DNA of 64,000 bases. Origin: an uncultured Desulfatitalea sp. Lineage in GTDB: Bacteria; Desulfobacterota; Desulfobacteria; Desulfobacterales; Desulfosarcinaceae. Shown piece after piece: positions 15,592 through 26,390 of this stretch (position 1 is its first letter; every line of letters starts with the position of its first letter). The stretch is from positions 1,128,749-1,192,748 of the forward strand of contig CALMNL010000004.1 of NCBI GenBank assembly GCA_937868765.1, in the 5' to 3' direction. The notes beneath the pieces are model-generated. The model saw nothing but the letters and a program-made list of their open reading frames with translations, did not search any database and had not been told where the DNA came from. The position numbers were made by a program, and so were the translations under genes.

Positions 15592-16473
15592 CTAGTACAG
15601 TCCCTTAAATACTTCCTTGCTCAATTCTCCCAATCTGCCCAAATCCTTGCAAACATGAATACCAGCGGCCCCCATGGCATCGATCTTCCCCTGGGCCGTG
15701 CCGCTCTTGCCGCTGATGATGGCGCCGGCATGCCCCATGCGTCGTCCCGGAGGCGCCGTCAATCCGGCGATGAAACCGATCACCGGCTTGGTCACATTCT
15801 TGGCGATATACGCCGCGGCCTCTTCTTCCGCACCGCCGCCGATCTCGCCCACCATGACGATGCCCTTGGTCTGCGGGTCGGCCTGGAAAGCGCTCAGGCA
15901 GTCGATGAAATTGGTGCCGTTGACCGGGTCGCCGCCGATGCCGATGCAGGTCGTCTGGCCGATGTTCTGGCCGGTGAGCTGGTGAACGACCTCATAGGTG
16001 AGCGTTCCCGAGCGCGACACCACGCCGATGGGCCCGCCCGGCTTGTGGATCGGCGCCGGCATGATGCCCACCTTGCACTCGCCCGGGGTGATGATGCCCG
16101 GGCAGTTGGGCCCGATGAGCCGGGTGCGGCTGGACTTGAGGTAGTTCTTGACCTTCATCATGTCCAGCACCGGAATGCCTTCGGTGATGGCCACGATCAG
16201 CTCGATGCCCGCATCCACGGCCTCCATGATGGCGGCGGCCGCAAAGGGCGGCGGCACGAAGATCAGGCTGCAGTCGGCGCCGGTGGCGGACTTGGCTTCG
16301 GCCACGGTGTGAAAGACCGGCACCTCATCCATCTTCTGGCCGCCCTTGCCGGGGGTCACCCCGGCCACGACCTGGGTGCCGTAGGCCACGCACTGGCGCG
16401 TGTGAAACTGGCCTTCCTTGCCGGTGATGCCCTGGACAACGACTTTCGTATCTTTATTGACGAAAATGCTCAT
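15592..16473 (-). CDS. sucD: Succinyl-CoA ligase alpha subunit
   Basis: A 293-residue subunit that forms succinyl phosphate on its active-site histidine and links succinyl-CoA hydrolysis to ATP or GTP. The CoA-binding N-terminus reads [14 protein letters not shown]; the phospho-histidine lies in [25 protein letters not shown] is another signature. ATG 16473 has GGAG seven bases before. It lies 45 bases after sucC in the same operon. In this propionate cluster the enzyme would yield ATP while converting succinyl-CoA to succinate, or run in reverse. Confidence 0.95.
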   Translation of the reverse strand: MSIFVNKDTKVVVQGITGKEGQFHTRQCVAYGTQVVAGVTPGKGGQKMDEVPVFHTVAEAKSATGADCSLIFVPPPFAAAAIMEAVDAGIELIVAITEGIPVLDMMKVKNYLKSSRTRLIGPNCPGIITPGECKVGIMPAPIHKPGGPIGVVSRSGTLTYEVVHQLTGQNIGQTTCIGIGGDPVNGTNFIDCLSAFQADPQTKGIVMVGEIGGGAEEEAAAYIAKNVTKPVIGFIAGLTAPPGRRMGHAGAIISGKSGTAQGKIDAMGAAGIHVCKDLGRLGELSKEVFKGLY

Positions 16474-16518
16474 ATGCAAACTCCGTTGGGATAGCGTTAG
16501 TCTTCGAAAGCAAAAGAA

Positions 16519-17682
16519 TCAGGCGCCCACGATCTGGGCCACCTTCTTCGCCGCATCCTTCAGGTCCACGGCGCCGGTCAGGTTCAACCCTGAATCGGCC
16601 AGGATCTTGCGGCCCTGTTCCACGTTGGTGCCTTCCATGCGCACCACCACCGGCACCTTGATGCCGGTCTTCTGGGCTGCCTTGACCACCCCCTCGGCCA
16701 GCACGTCGCAGCGCAGGATGCCGCCGAAGATATTGATCAGGATGCCCTTGACGTTGGGGTCGCTCAGGATGATGCGAAAGCCGTTCTCCACCATTTCGGC
16801 ATTGGCGCCGCCGCCCACGTCCAGGAAGTTGGCCGGCCGCGCGCCGGCCAGCTTGATGATGTCCATGGTGGCCATGGCCAGTCCGGCGCCGTTGACCATG
16901 TTGCCCACGTTGCCGTCCAGGTTGATGTAGTTCAGATTGAACTTGGAGGCTTCGATCTCCAGGGGATCCTCTTCGTCCAGATCGCGGAAATCGGCCAGGT
17001 CCTTGTGCCGGAAGAGCGCGTTGTCGTCGAAGTTGATCTTGGCGTCCAGGGCCAGCAGCGTCTGCTCGGCGGTGAGCACCAGGGGATTGATCTCCACCAG
17101 GGAGGCGTCGTAGCTCACGAAGAGCTTGTAGAGATTGTTGAGCATCTGGGTCATGGGCTTGATGGCGGCATCCGGCAGTTTGAGGCCGTAGGCCGCCTGC
17201 AGGCAGTGGTAGGACTGGATGCCGGTGAGCGGATTGATGTAGACCTTGATGATCTTCTCCGGTGTCTGTTCGGCCACGGCCTCGATGTCCATGCCGCCGG
17301 CCTCGCTGGCCATGATCACGATCTGGGCGCTGGCGCGGTCGGCGATGATGCTCAGGTAGAGCTCCTTGGCGATGTTGAGCCCCTGTTCCACCAATACTTT
17401 CTTGACCAGGCGGCCCTGGGGGCCGGTCTGGTGGGTCACCAGGGTCATGCCCAGAATACGGCCGGCCACCGAGGCCACTTCGTCCATGGAGCGGGCCAGT
17501 TGCACGCCGCCGCCTTTGCCGCGGCCGCCGGCGTGGATCTGGGCCTTGACCACCACGGGAAAACCGCCCAGGGTGGCCGCCACCTTCTGGGCCTCCTCCA
17601 CCGAGAAGGCCACGGCGCCTTTGGGGATCGGAACGCCGAAGCGCTCGAAGAGCGTTTTGGCCTGGTACTCATGAATCTTCAT
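16519..17682 (-). CDS. sucC: Succinyl-CoA ligase (ADP-forming) beta subunit
   Basis: A 387-residue subunit with an ATP-grasp domain. MKIHEYQAKTLFERFGVPIPKG is the standard N-terminus; KAQIHAGGRGKGGGVQ binds nucleotide; FLDVGGGANAEMV and INIFGGILRCDVLAEG contact the alpha subunit. ATG 17682 with AGGAAAA seven bases before. The spacer to the upstream biotin protein is about 150 bases without a terminator, consistent with one transcript from the methylmalonyl-CoA genes through sucCD. Confidence 0.95.
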   Translation of the reverse strand: MKIHEYQAKTLFERFGVPIPKGAVAFSVEEAQKVAATLGGFPVVVKAQIHAGGRGKGGGVQLARSMDEVASVAGRILGMTLVTHQTGPQGRLVKKVLVEQGLNIAKELYLSIIADRASAQIVIMASEAGGMDIEAVAEQTPEKIIKVYINPLTGIQSYHCLQAAYGLKLPDAAIKPMTQMLNNLYKLFVSYDASLVEINPLVLTAEQTLLALDAKINFDDNALFRHKDLADFRDLDEEDPLEIEASKFNLNYINLDGNVGNMVNGAGLAMATMDIIKLAGARPANFLDVGGGANAEMVENGFRIILSDPNVKGILINIFGGILRCDVLAEGVVKAAQKTGIKVPVVVRMEGTNVEQGRKILADSGLNLTGAVDLKDAAKKVAQIVGA

Positions 17683-17833
17683 GTCGTTTTCCTTCCTGAT
17701 ATAATTATGGAATTCCCGAAGCGAAAAGAGCATAGCGGCCGGGGCCCCTATGCTCTCTCGCAATCATTGCCGTGCAGGTGTGGCGATCATTCCCGCCCCC
17801 GGGCGTTGCCGCCGAAAGCCGTCCGTCTGTTTG

Positions 17834-19858
17834 CTACTCGATGGTGCACAGCACGGCGCCCTTGGGCACGGTGTCGCCGCTCTTGAAGTTGATGGCCGTG
17901 ATGGTGCCGCTGGCCGGCGCGGGCAGGGCGTTCTCCATCTTCATGGCCTCGAGCACCACCACGGTCTCACCCTGGGTCACCGTGTCGCCCACCTTCTTGG
18001 CATAGTTGACGATCATGCCGGGCATGGGGGCGTTGAGCGGTTTGCCCTTGCCGGAAGCGGCCGGGGCCGGCTTGGGCGCAGCCGCGGGCGTGGGTTTGGG
18101 CGCAGGGGCTGCTGCCGGGGCCGGGGCGGCCGCCACCGGAGCAGGCGCGGCCGGCGCCATCGGGGCCATGGGCGCGGCCGGCATGGCCAGGGCCGACTGG
18201 GCGATGTTGATCACCGGCGGGCCGCCCTGGGGATCGACGCTGACTTCGAAGAATTCGTTGTCCACGAAGACATTGAAGACCCGGGCATTGTCGCTCTTGG
18301 CCGGGGCTTCCTTCTTCTTCTCCACCAGTTCGCCGGCCAGGGCCTTTTTCACCAAGGCGTCGCGCTTCTTGACCTTCTCCAAAGTGATGGGCTGCACGCT
18401 GGCGGGTGGCTCTTCCTGACCGTACTTCCACTGCAGGAACTTCTTACCGGTCACCGGGTAGATGGCGTAGATCAGCAGGTCATCCATGTCCACGGCCAGG
18501 TCGCCGATCTCCTTCTTGGCTTTTTCCAGCTCGGGCGCGATGACCTCGGCCGGGCGGCAGGTGATCGGCTGCTCGCCGCGGGAATACCCCTTCAAGGCCT
18601 TCTTCTGCACTTGGGGGTCGATGGGCACGGCGGTCTTGCCGTAGAGGCCGTAGCACAGATCCTTGACCTGGTCGGTGATCATCTTGTAGCGCTCGTTCTT
18701 GTCGTCGAAAAGCACATTGTTGACGGTCTGGATGCCCACGATCTGGCTGGTGGGCGTGACCAGCGGGATCTGGCCCAGCTCCTTGCGCACCCGGGGCAGC
18801 TCCTTGTACACTTCGGTGATCTTGTCCAGGGCGTCCATCTCACGCAGCTGGTTGACCAGGTTGGAGAGCATGCCGCCCGGCGTCTGGTGCAGCAGTACAT
18901 TGATGTCGATGATGGACGTCTTGGAGTCGTCCAGCAGGTGCTTGTACTTGGGCATTACCTCTTTTTCCAGCTTCTCGTTGATCTTGGCCAGCAGCTGGAT
19001 GTCGAACCCGGTGTCGCGGCTGGTGCCCAGCAGGGTCATCACCAGGGGCTCGATGGCCGCGTGGGAGGTGCGGTAGGCGTAGGGGGTCATACACGTGTCG
19101 ATGATGTCCACGCCCGCCTCGATGGCCTTGAGGTGGCTCATGGGCGACATGCCCGAAGTAAAATGGCTGTGCAGGTGGATGGGCGGTTTGACGGCCGCCT
19201 TGAGGGCCTTGACCAGGTTGTAGGCGTCGTAGGGGGCGATCAGGCCGGCCATGTCCTTGATGCAGATCGAGTCGGCGCCCATGCTCTCCAGGTCTTTGGC
19301 CTTCTTGACGAAGTAATCGATGTTGTACACCTCGCCGCCCATGCGCGGTTCGGTCATGGTGTAGCAGATGCAGCCCTGGAAGTGCTTGCCGGCGGCCTTG
19401 ATCCCTTTGACCACCGTCTCGAAGTTGCGGTAGTCGTTGAGGGCATCGAACGTTCGGAAGATATCCATGCCGTTGGCCGCCGCCCGATCCACGAAGGCGG
19501 TCGCCGTGTCGTCGGCGTAGTTGCGGTAGCCCACCAGGTTCTGGGCGCGCAGCAGCATGGAGAAGGGGGTCTTTTTGATGTAGCGCTTGAGGGTGCGGAT
19601 GCGCTCCCAGGGATCTTCGTTGAGGAAGCGGTGCATGGTGTCGAAGGTGGCGCCGCCCCAGGTCTCGATGGCCCAGAAGCCCACTTCGTCCATCATCTCG
19701 GCCACGGGGATCATATCTTCCGTCCGGCCGCGCGTGGCGAACAGGGACTGGTGGCCGTCGCGCAACGACAAGTCTTCGATCTTGACCGGGTTGGGCGCTT
19801 TGGGCCGGTTCTTATCGTAATTCATGGGGACCATTTTAACTTGATCGTGATCGCTCAT
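17834..19858 (-). CDS. Pyruvate/oxaloacetate carboxyltransferase fused to a biotin carrier
   Basis: A 674-residue protein like oxaloacetate decarboxylase alpha, pyruvate carboxylase subunit B or the 5S plus 1.3S parts of transcarboxylase. Residues 25-300 are the HMGL-like barrel (SLRDGHQSLFATR, metal-binding HLHSHFTSGM); 320-500 the conserved carboxylase domain; residues 540-600 a long Ala/Pro linker; the C-terminus a biotinyl domain with EAMKMEN, K about 640. It moves carboxylate between biotin and pyruvate/oxaloacetate. No biotin carboxylase or membrane beta subunit is nearby, favouring a transcarboxylase role with the acyl-CoA carboxyltransferase upstream. GAGGAG precedes ATG 19858. Confidence 0.9.
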   Translation of the reverse strand: MSDHDQVKMVPMNYDKNRPKAPNPVKIEDLSLRDGHQSLFATRGRTEDMIPVAEMMDEVGFWAIETWGGATFDTMHRFLNEDPWERIRTLKRYIKKTPFSMLLRAQNLVGYRNYADDTATAFVDRAAANGMDIFRTFDALNDYRNFETVVKGIKAAGKHFQGCICYTMTEPRMGGEVYNIDYFVKKAKDLESMGADSICIKDMAGLIAPYDAYNLVKALKAAVKPPIHLHSHFTSGMSPMSHLKAIEAGVDIIDTCMTPYAYRTSHAAIEPLVMTLLGTSRDTGFDIQLLAKINEKLEKEVMPKYKHLLDDSKTSIIDINVLLHQTPGGMLSNLVNQLREMDALDKITEVYKELPRVRKELGQIPLVTPTSQIVGIQTVNNVLFDDKNERYKMITDQVKDLCYGLYGKTAVPIDPQVQKKALKGYSRGEQPITCRPAEVIAPELEKAKKEIGDLAVDMDDLLIYAIYPVTGKKFLQWKYGQEEPPASVQPITLEKVKKRDALVKKALAGELVEKKKEAPAKSDNARVFNVFVDNEFFEVSVDPQGGPPVINIAQSALAMPAAPMAPMAPAAPAPVAAAPAPAAAPAPKPTPAAAPKPAPAASGKGKPLNAPMPGMIVNYAKKVGDTVTQGETVVVLEAMKMENALPAPASGTITAINFKSGDTVPKGAVLCTIE

Positions 19859-19904
19859 CTTATACGTCTCCTCTAAATGCCTTCTGATACGTTAAACTTG
19901 CCGA

Positions 19905-20123
19905 CTATGCGAGGCGGTGGAATGTTTTGATCTGCATCAAATTGCGCAATTGCATCATGCTCTGGCGGCCGCTCTGGCCCCACAGGTTCGCCGCGGGCTG
20001 AAACGGCGGCGGGGGCGGCGCCATGGCGGCGGCCATCTGCTGCTGGAACGCCTCTTCTTCCTGTTGCATGAACGCTGAAACGGCGGCCAGTGCGGCGGCC
20101 ATTTGTTTCTCTTTTTCGGTCAT
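19905..20123 (-). CDS. Small linker subunit of the biotin-dependent carboxyltransferase
   Basis: About 72 residues between the two carboxyltransferase genes. The helical N-terminus (TEKEKQMAAALAAVSAFMQQEEE) is followed by a proline-rich hinge and a terminal NLWGQSGRQSMMQLR, which resembles the W-x-x-x-GR-x-x-x-M-x-x-R motif at the end of small delta/gamma-like subunits of acyl-CoA carboxylases and decarboxylases. I infer it helps hold the complex together. An ATG at 20159 is also possible; neither start has a clear ribosome site. Confidence 0.6.
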   Translation of the reverse strand: MTEKEKQMAAALAAVSAFMQQEEEAFQQQMAAAMAPPPPPFQPAANLWGQSGRQSMMQLRNLMQIKTFHRLA

Positions 20124-20196
20124 GGGTTCGCTCGCTTCCCTGAATCGGTAGAATGCCATTGCTTAAGACTTAACACATTAAAACTGAAACCCTTCC

Positions 20197-21750
20197 CTAA
20201 ACGGGTATATTCCCGTGCTTCTTGGGCGGCCGCATTTCGCGCTTGGTGCACATCACTTCCAGGGCGTCGATCAGCCGGGGCCGCGTTTCGCTGGGCCGGA
20301 TAACGGCATCCACGTAGCCGCGGCCGGCCGCCTGGTAGGGATTGGCGAACAGATCGCGGTACTCGGCGATCTTCTCCTGGCGCTTGGCCTTGGCATCGGC
20401 GGCTTCCTTGATCTCCTTGCGGTGGATGATGTTGGCCGCCCCTTCGGCGCCCATGACGGCGATTTCGGCCGTGGGCCAGGCAAAGACCATGTCGGCCCCC
20501 AGGTGGCGCGACGACATGGCGATGTAGGCGCCGCCGTAGTCCTTGCGGGTGATCAGCAGCAGCTTGGGCACCGTGGCCTCGCTGTAGCACCAGAGCAGTT
20601 TGGCGCCGTGGCGGATGATGCCGCCCCACTCCTGGTGGCTGCCGGGCAGGTAGCCGGGCACGTCGGCGATGGTCAGCAGCGGAATGTTGAAGGCATCACA
20701 GAAGCGGATGAAGCGCGTGGCCTTGTCCGAGGCGTCGATGTCCAGGGCGCCGGCCATGAAAGCCGGCTGGTTGGCGATGATGCCGATGGTGCGCCCGTTG
20801 AGCCGGGCGAAGCACACCACGATGTTCTTGGCGAAGTATTCGTGGGGTTCCAGGATCACGCCCTTGTCCACGATCGACCGGATCACGGCCTTCATGTCGT
20901 AGCCCGCGTTGGGGTTTTCGGGGATGATCTTGTCCAGGGCCGGATCGGTGCGCCGCGGGTCGTCCTCGGCGGTGATCCGCGGCGGATCTTCCATGTTGTT
21001 GCTCGGCAGGTAGGAGAGCAGCTCGCGGATGCGTGCAAGGGTCCCGGCGTCATCTTCGCAGGCGAACTGGGCCACGCCGCTCTTTTCGTTGTGGGCCATG
21101 GCGCCGCCCAGATCCTCGAAGGAGATTTCTTCGCCGGTGACCGCCTTGATCACCTCCGGGCCGGTGATGAACATGTAGCTAGAGTTCTTCACCATGAAGA
21201 CGTAGTCGGTCATGGCCGGCGAATAGACCGCGCCGCCGGCGGTGGGGCCCATGATGGCCGAGATCTGGGGGATCACGCCCGAGGCCAGGGAGTTGCGGTA
21301 GAAGATATTGCCGTAGCCGCACAGGGCGTCCACGCCCTCCTGGATGCGGGCACCGCCCGAGTCGTTGAGGCCCACCAGGGGCGCGCCGGCCTTGAGGGCC
21401 AGATCCATCACCTTGCAGATCTTCTGCGCGTGCATCTCGCCCAGGCTGCCGGCCCGGGACGTGAAATCCTGGGCGAAGGCGAAGACCGGCCGGCCGTCCA
21501 CCAGGCCATGGCCGGTGATGACGCCGTCGGAGGGGATCTCCTCTTTTTGCATGTCGAAATTGACGCAGCGGTGCTGGACGAACATGTCCAGCTCCCGGAA
21601 ACTGCCCTTGTCGAACAGTGCATTGAGCCGCTCCCGGGCGGTCAGGCGGCCTTTGTCTTTTTGCTTGGCCACCATTTTGGCGCCGCCCATTTCAAGGGTT
21701 TTGGCTTCACGTGCCTTGAGCGCCTTGATTTTATCTTCCACACTGCCCAT
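20197..21750 (-). CDS. Acyl-CoA (propionyl/methylmalonyl-CoA) carboxyltransferase
   Basis: A 517-residue crotonase-fold carboxyltransferase, the size of propionyl-CoA carboxylase beta, methylmalonyl-CoA decarboxylase alpha or the 12S subunit of transcarboxylase. Seen: KGRLTARERL, FAQDFTSRAGSLGEMHAQKICKV, the CoA/oxyanion block NDSGGARIQEGVDAL and GPTAGGAVYSPAMTDY, and AYIAMSSRHLGADM. Together with the biotin-carrier gene downstream it would move a carboxylate between oxaloacetate and propionyl-CoA. ATG 21750 is chosen for AAAGGA eight bases before; upstream codons are not protein-like. Confidence 0.92.
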   Translation of the reverse strand: MGSVEDKIKALKAREAKTLEMGGAKMVAKQKDKGRLTARERLNALFDKGSFRELDMFVQHRCVNFDMQKEEIPSDGVITGHGLVDGRPVFAFAQDFTSRAGSLGEMHAQKICKVMDLALKAGAPLVGLNDSGGARIQEGVDALCGYGNIFYRNSLASGVIPQISAIMGPTAGGAVYSPAMTDYVFMVKNSSYMFITGPEVIKAVTGEEISFEDLGGAMAHNEKSGVAQFACEDDAGTLARIRELLSYLPSNNMEDPPRITAEDDPRRTDPALDKIIPENPNAGYDMKAVIRSIVDKGVILEPHEYFAKNIVVCFARLNGRTIGIIANQPAFMAGALDIDASDKATRFIRFCDAFNIPLLTIADVPGYLPGSHQEWGGIIRHGAKLLWCYSEATVPKLLLITRKDYGGAYIAMSSRHLGADMVFAWPTAEIAVMGAEGAANIIHRKEIKEAADAKAKRQEKIAEYRDLFANPYQAAGRGYVDAVIRPSETRPRLIDALEVMCTKREMRPPKKHGNIPV

Positions 21751-21897
21751 ACCGATATCCTTTCCCTTAAAGTGAACAGGCCGATGATTGGAAATGACAA
21801 TGAAACGGCCGATACCGACCCGGAACAAAGATGGCCATGCCGGGCCTCGCAGGTTCTGACTCCACACGCCGAGAAACGTTGTTACGCTTTTTGGAGT

Positions 21898-22902
21898 TCA
21901 CACTTCTTTCTTATGTAAGCCTTCGTTGTCAAGCAAAAAAAGCAGGGTTCGCGCCGCTCCGGTGGGCGTCAGGCGCCCCTGGCGCACCCGGTCCAGCGTA
22001 TCCGGCAGCCGTGCCCGGACCCGGGGATCCTGATGGAACCGCTCCTGGAGTCCTTCGCGGATCAGGGACCACATCCACTCCAGGTCCTGCTCTCTGCGCC
22101 GGGCCTGCAGCTCGCCGCTGTTCCCCAGGCGCCGGCGGTGCTCGCTGACCAACCCCCAGATGTTCTCCAGGCCGGCCATGCTCCTGGCGCTGCAGGTGAC
22201 CACCGGTACCGTCCAGCCGGCCGAGGTGGGCAGCATCAGGTGCAGGGCATTTTCCAGCTCCTTGCGCGTGCGCTCGGCCAGGGGCAGGTTGTCGCCATCG
22301 GCCTTGTTGATGGCCACGGCATGGGCCAGCTCCAGGATGCCCTTCTTGATGCCCTGCAGGGCATCCCCGGCGCCGGTGATCATCAGGAGCAGGAAAAAAT
22401 CGACCATGCTGGCCACGGCGGCCTCGTTCTGACCCACCCCCACGGTTTCGACGATCACCACATCGAAGCCGGCCGCCTCGCACAAAAGCATGGTTTCGCG
22501 GGTCATGCGCGCCACGCCCCCCAGGGTGCCGCCCGAAGGCGACGGCCGGATGAAGGCGGCCGGCGACGCGGACAAGCGCTCCATGCGGGTCTTGTCGGCC
22601 AGGATGCTGCCTCCCGAGCGTTGGGAGCTGGGGTCCACGGCCAGCACCGCCACCCGGTGCCCCTTTTCCACCAGCAGCGTGCCGAAGCTTTCGATGAAGG
22701 TGCTCTTGCCCACCCCGGGCACGCCGGAGATTCCCAGGCGCACGCCCTTGCCGGTGGCGGGCAGCAGGGCCTCCACCAGGTGCTGGGCCATCTCGCGATG
22801 GGCCGGCAGCCGGCTCTCCACCAGGGTGATGGCCTTGGAGAGAATCCGCCGGTCGCCGGTGAGCACCCCTTTGATATAGTAGCTCGCTGGCAGCGGGGTC
22901 AT
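21898..22902 (-). CDS. meaB: Methylmalonyl-CoA mutase-associated GTPase MeaB
   Basis: A 334-residue G3E P-loop GTPase that protects and gates cobalamin loading of methylmalonyl-CoA mutase. Walker A GVPGVGKS at 60-67, AVDPSSQRSGGSILADKTRM (switch region), ETVGVGQNE, and NKADGDN as the guanine-specificity motif. The C-terminal dimerisation arm is present. Its start lies ten bases after the mutase stop. Confidence 0.95.
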   Translation of the reverse strand: MTPLPASYYIKGVLTGDRRILSKAITLVESRLPAHREMAQHLVEALLPATGKGVRLGISGVPGVGKSTFIESFGTLLVEKGHRVAVLAVDPSSQRSGGSILADKTRMERLSASPAAFIRPSPSGGTLGGVARMTRETMLLCEAAGFDVVIVETVGVGQNEAAVASMVDFFLLLMITGAGDALQGIKKGILELAHAVAINKADGDNLPLAERTRKELENALHLMLPTSAGWTVPVVTCSARSMAGLENIWGLVSEHRRRLGNSGELQARRREQDLEWMWSLIREGLQERFHQDPRVRARLPDTLDRVRQGRLTPTGAARTLLFLLDNEGLHKKEV

Positions 22903-22912
22903 GTCGACCTGC

Positions 22913-25039
<2,127 letters not shown>

Positions 25040-25063
25040 GGAGTTCTCCTTTATGGTTTGGCT

Positions 25064-25753
25064 TTACTTTTCGATGGTCATGCCCCGCCACACCAGCTCG
25101 AACAGAACATTGGCCTGGGCGGCCAGACCTTCTCTGCGACCGCGCTGAAACCACATGAAGACGGTGCGCTGGACCAGACCGAGCATGAAATCGAGGAGCA
25201 CGCCGGCCCGAACGTTGGGGTTGAGGATGCCCTGGGCCTGCCCCTTTTTCAGCACATCCAGATACAGGTGGATCATCTTCTTCTGCTCGAAGGTTTCGTC
25301 GGCCATCCAGGTGGCCATGGGCAGCGTCAGAAACAGCATGCGGCCCAGATGGGGATGGCGTTCGTAGTAGTCGAGCTGCAGCCAGAGCACCTTGCGCAGC
25401 TTCTCCTTCAAGTCCTCGATGCCCTGCAGGTGGTCGACGATGCGCTCGGTGAGCTTGCCCAGCCACACGTCCACGAAGGCGAAGACCAGGCGCTCCTTGC
25501 TGCCGTAGTGCTTGTAAATGGTACTGAAACTGACCCCGGCTCGTTTGGCCACATCGCGCAGGGTGGCCTGGTGAAAGTCGGCGTTGGAAAAAATGTCGAG
25601 CACCGCCTGTTCCAGCCGGGCCTCGACTTCGGGCCGCAGGGTCGGTAACGATGTTACTGTTTTTTTGTTATCCCCGGTGTTCCGAGATGCGGAAGCCTTG
25701 CGGAGAGATCGGCTGGGAGGAGGCGTTGGGAGCGTTGCAGGCTTCATTTGCAT
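25064..25753 (-). CDS. TetR-family transcriptional regulator
   Basis: A 229-residue regulator. The DNA-binding helix-turn-helix covers about residues 45-90 (EQAVLDIFSNADFHQATLRDVAKRAGVSFSTIYKHYGSKERL); the rest is an all-helical ligand-binding domain. The first 40 residues are unusual for the family and lack a ribosome site, so the true start is uncertain. Two palindromes of the form GTAAC-N3-GTTAC lie within 160 bases of the start, likely operators. Being the first gene of the run into mcm-meaB, it probably represses its own operon and senses an acyl-CoA or fatty acid. Confidence 0.85.
   Translation of the reverse strand: MQMKPATLPTPPPSRSLRKASASRNTGDNKKTVTSLPTLRPEVEARLEQAVLDIFSNADFHQATLRDVAKRAGVSFSTIYKHYGSKERLVFAFVDVWLGKLTERIVDHLQGIEDLKEKLRKVLWLQLDYYERHPHLGRMLFLTLPMATWMADETFEQKKMIHLYLDVLKKGQAQGILNPNVRAGVLLDFMLGLVQRTVFMWFQRGRREGLAAQANVLFELVWRGMTIEK
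25644..25658. promoter_or_regulatory. Candidate TetR operator, proximal copy
   Basis: GGTAACGATGTTACT is a near-perfect palindrome with 5-bp GTAAC/GTTAC arms around a 3-base centre. It falls within the 5' part of the tetR frame as drawn, which adds doubt about that start. Confidence 0.5.
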
Positions 25754-25809
25754 CGGCTTTCGAGGGGACCCGGCATCCTGGGCGGAGGGCGCCGGGCCGT
25801 TCCAAAAAA

Positions 25810-25824
25810 AGTAACATTGTTACT
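25810..25824. promoter_or_regulatory. Candidate TetR operator, distal copy
   Basis: AGTAACATTGTTACT is a perfect 6-bp-arm palindrome with centre ATT, 56 bases upstream of the tetR ATG, between tetR and mce. Its half-sites match the proximal copy. Confidence 0.6.
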
Positions 25825-25890
25825 GTGGATGGAACTATACCCTTCGAAAAAAGCCGCTGTCAAGGCGAAATTTCGGACCCGGGAAATCCC

Positions 25891-26298
25891 TTAATGGTCC
25901 CGCTGGCACAGCTCCACCAGCACCCCGCCTGTCTCTTTGGGATGGAGGAAGGCGATCTTGGCGCCGCCGGCCCCGATGCGGGGCTTTTCGTCGATGAGGC
26001 GGATCCCTTTGGCTTTCAGCTCGGCCAGGGCCGCTTCGATGTCGTCCACGCGAAAGGCGATGTGCTGAATGCCTTCGCCCCGCTTTTCGATATACTTGGC
26101 CACCGGACCGTCGGGGGCCGTGGATTCGAGCAGCTCCACTTCGCTCTCGCCCACGGGGAAAAAGGCGGTGGTCACCTTTTGCTCGGCCACGGTTTCGCTG
26201 CCTTCGAAGGGCAGGCCCAGAACCTTGGTCCAGAACGTGCTGGCATTGTCGATGCTGTTGACCGCGATACCCAAGTGATCGATCTTGAGAATTTTCAT
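25891..26298 (-). CDS. mce: Methylmalonyl-CoA epimerase
   Basis: A 135-residue vicinal-oxygen-chelate (glyoxalase fold) enzyme that interconverts (S)- and (R)-methylmalonyl-CoA. It has the two beta-alpha-beta-beta-beta modules and metal ligands in IDHLGIAV (His8), GIQHIAFRV (His) and VLVELCQ (Glu). Length is typical. ATG 26298 has GGAGAG ahead. It stands alone upstream of tetR but on the same strand as the pathway genes. Confidence 0.93.
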   Translation of the reverse strand: MKILKIDHLGIAVNSIDNASTFWTKVLGLPFEGSETVAEQKVTTAFFPVGESEVELLESTAPDGPVAKYIEKRGEGIQHIAFRVDDIEAALAELKAKGIRLIDEKPRIGAGGAKIAFLHPKETGGVLVELCQRDH

Positions 26299-26390
26299 GG
26301 GGCTCTCCATTGGTGGGGGGTTGATTGAGCGCCACCCGGGAAGGCGCTGTTCACCGGCAAACCGATCGCACCTCCCTGAATGGACACCGA

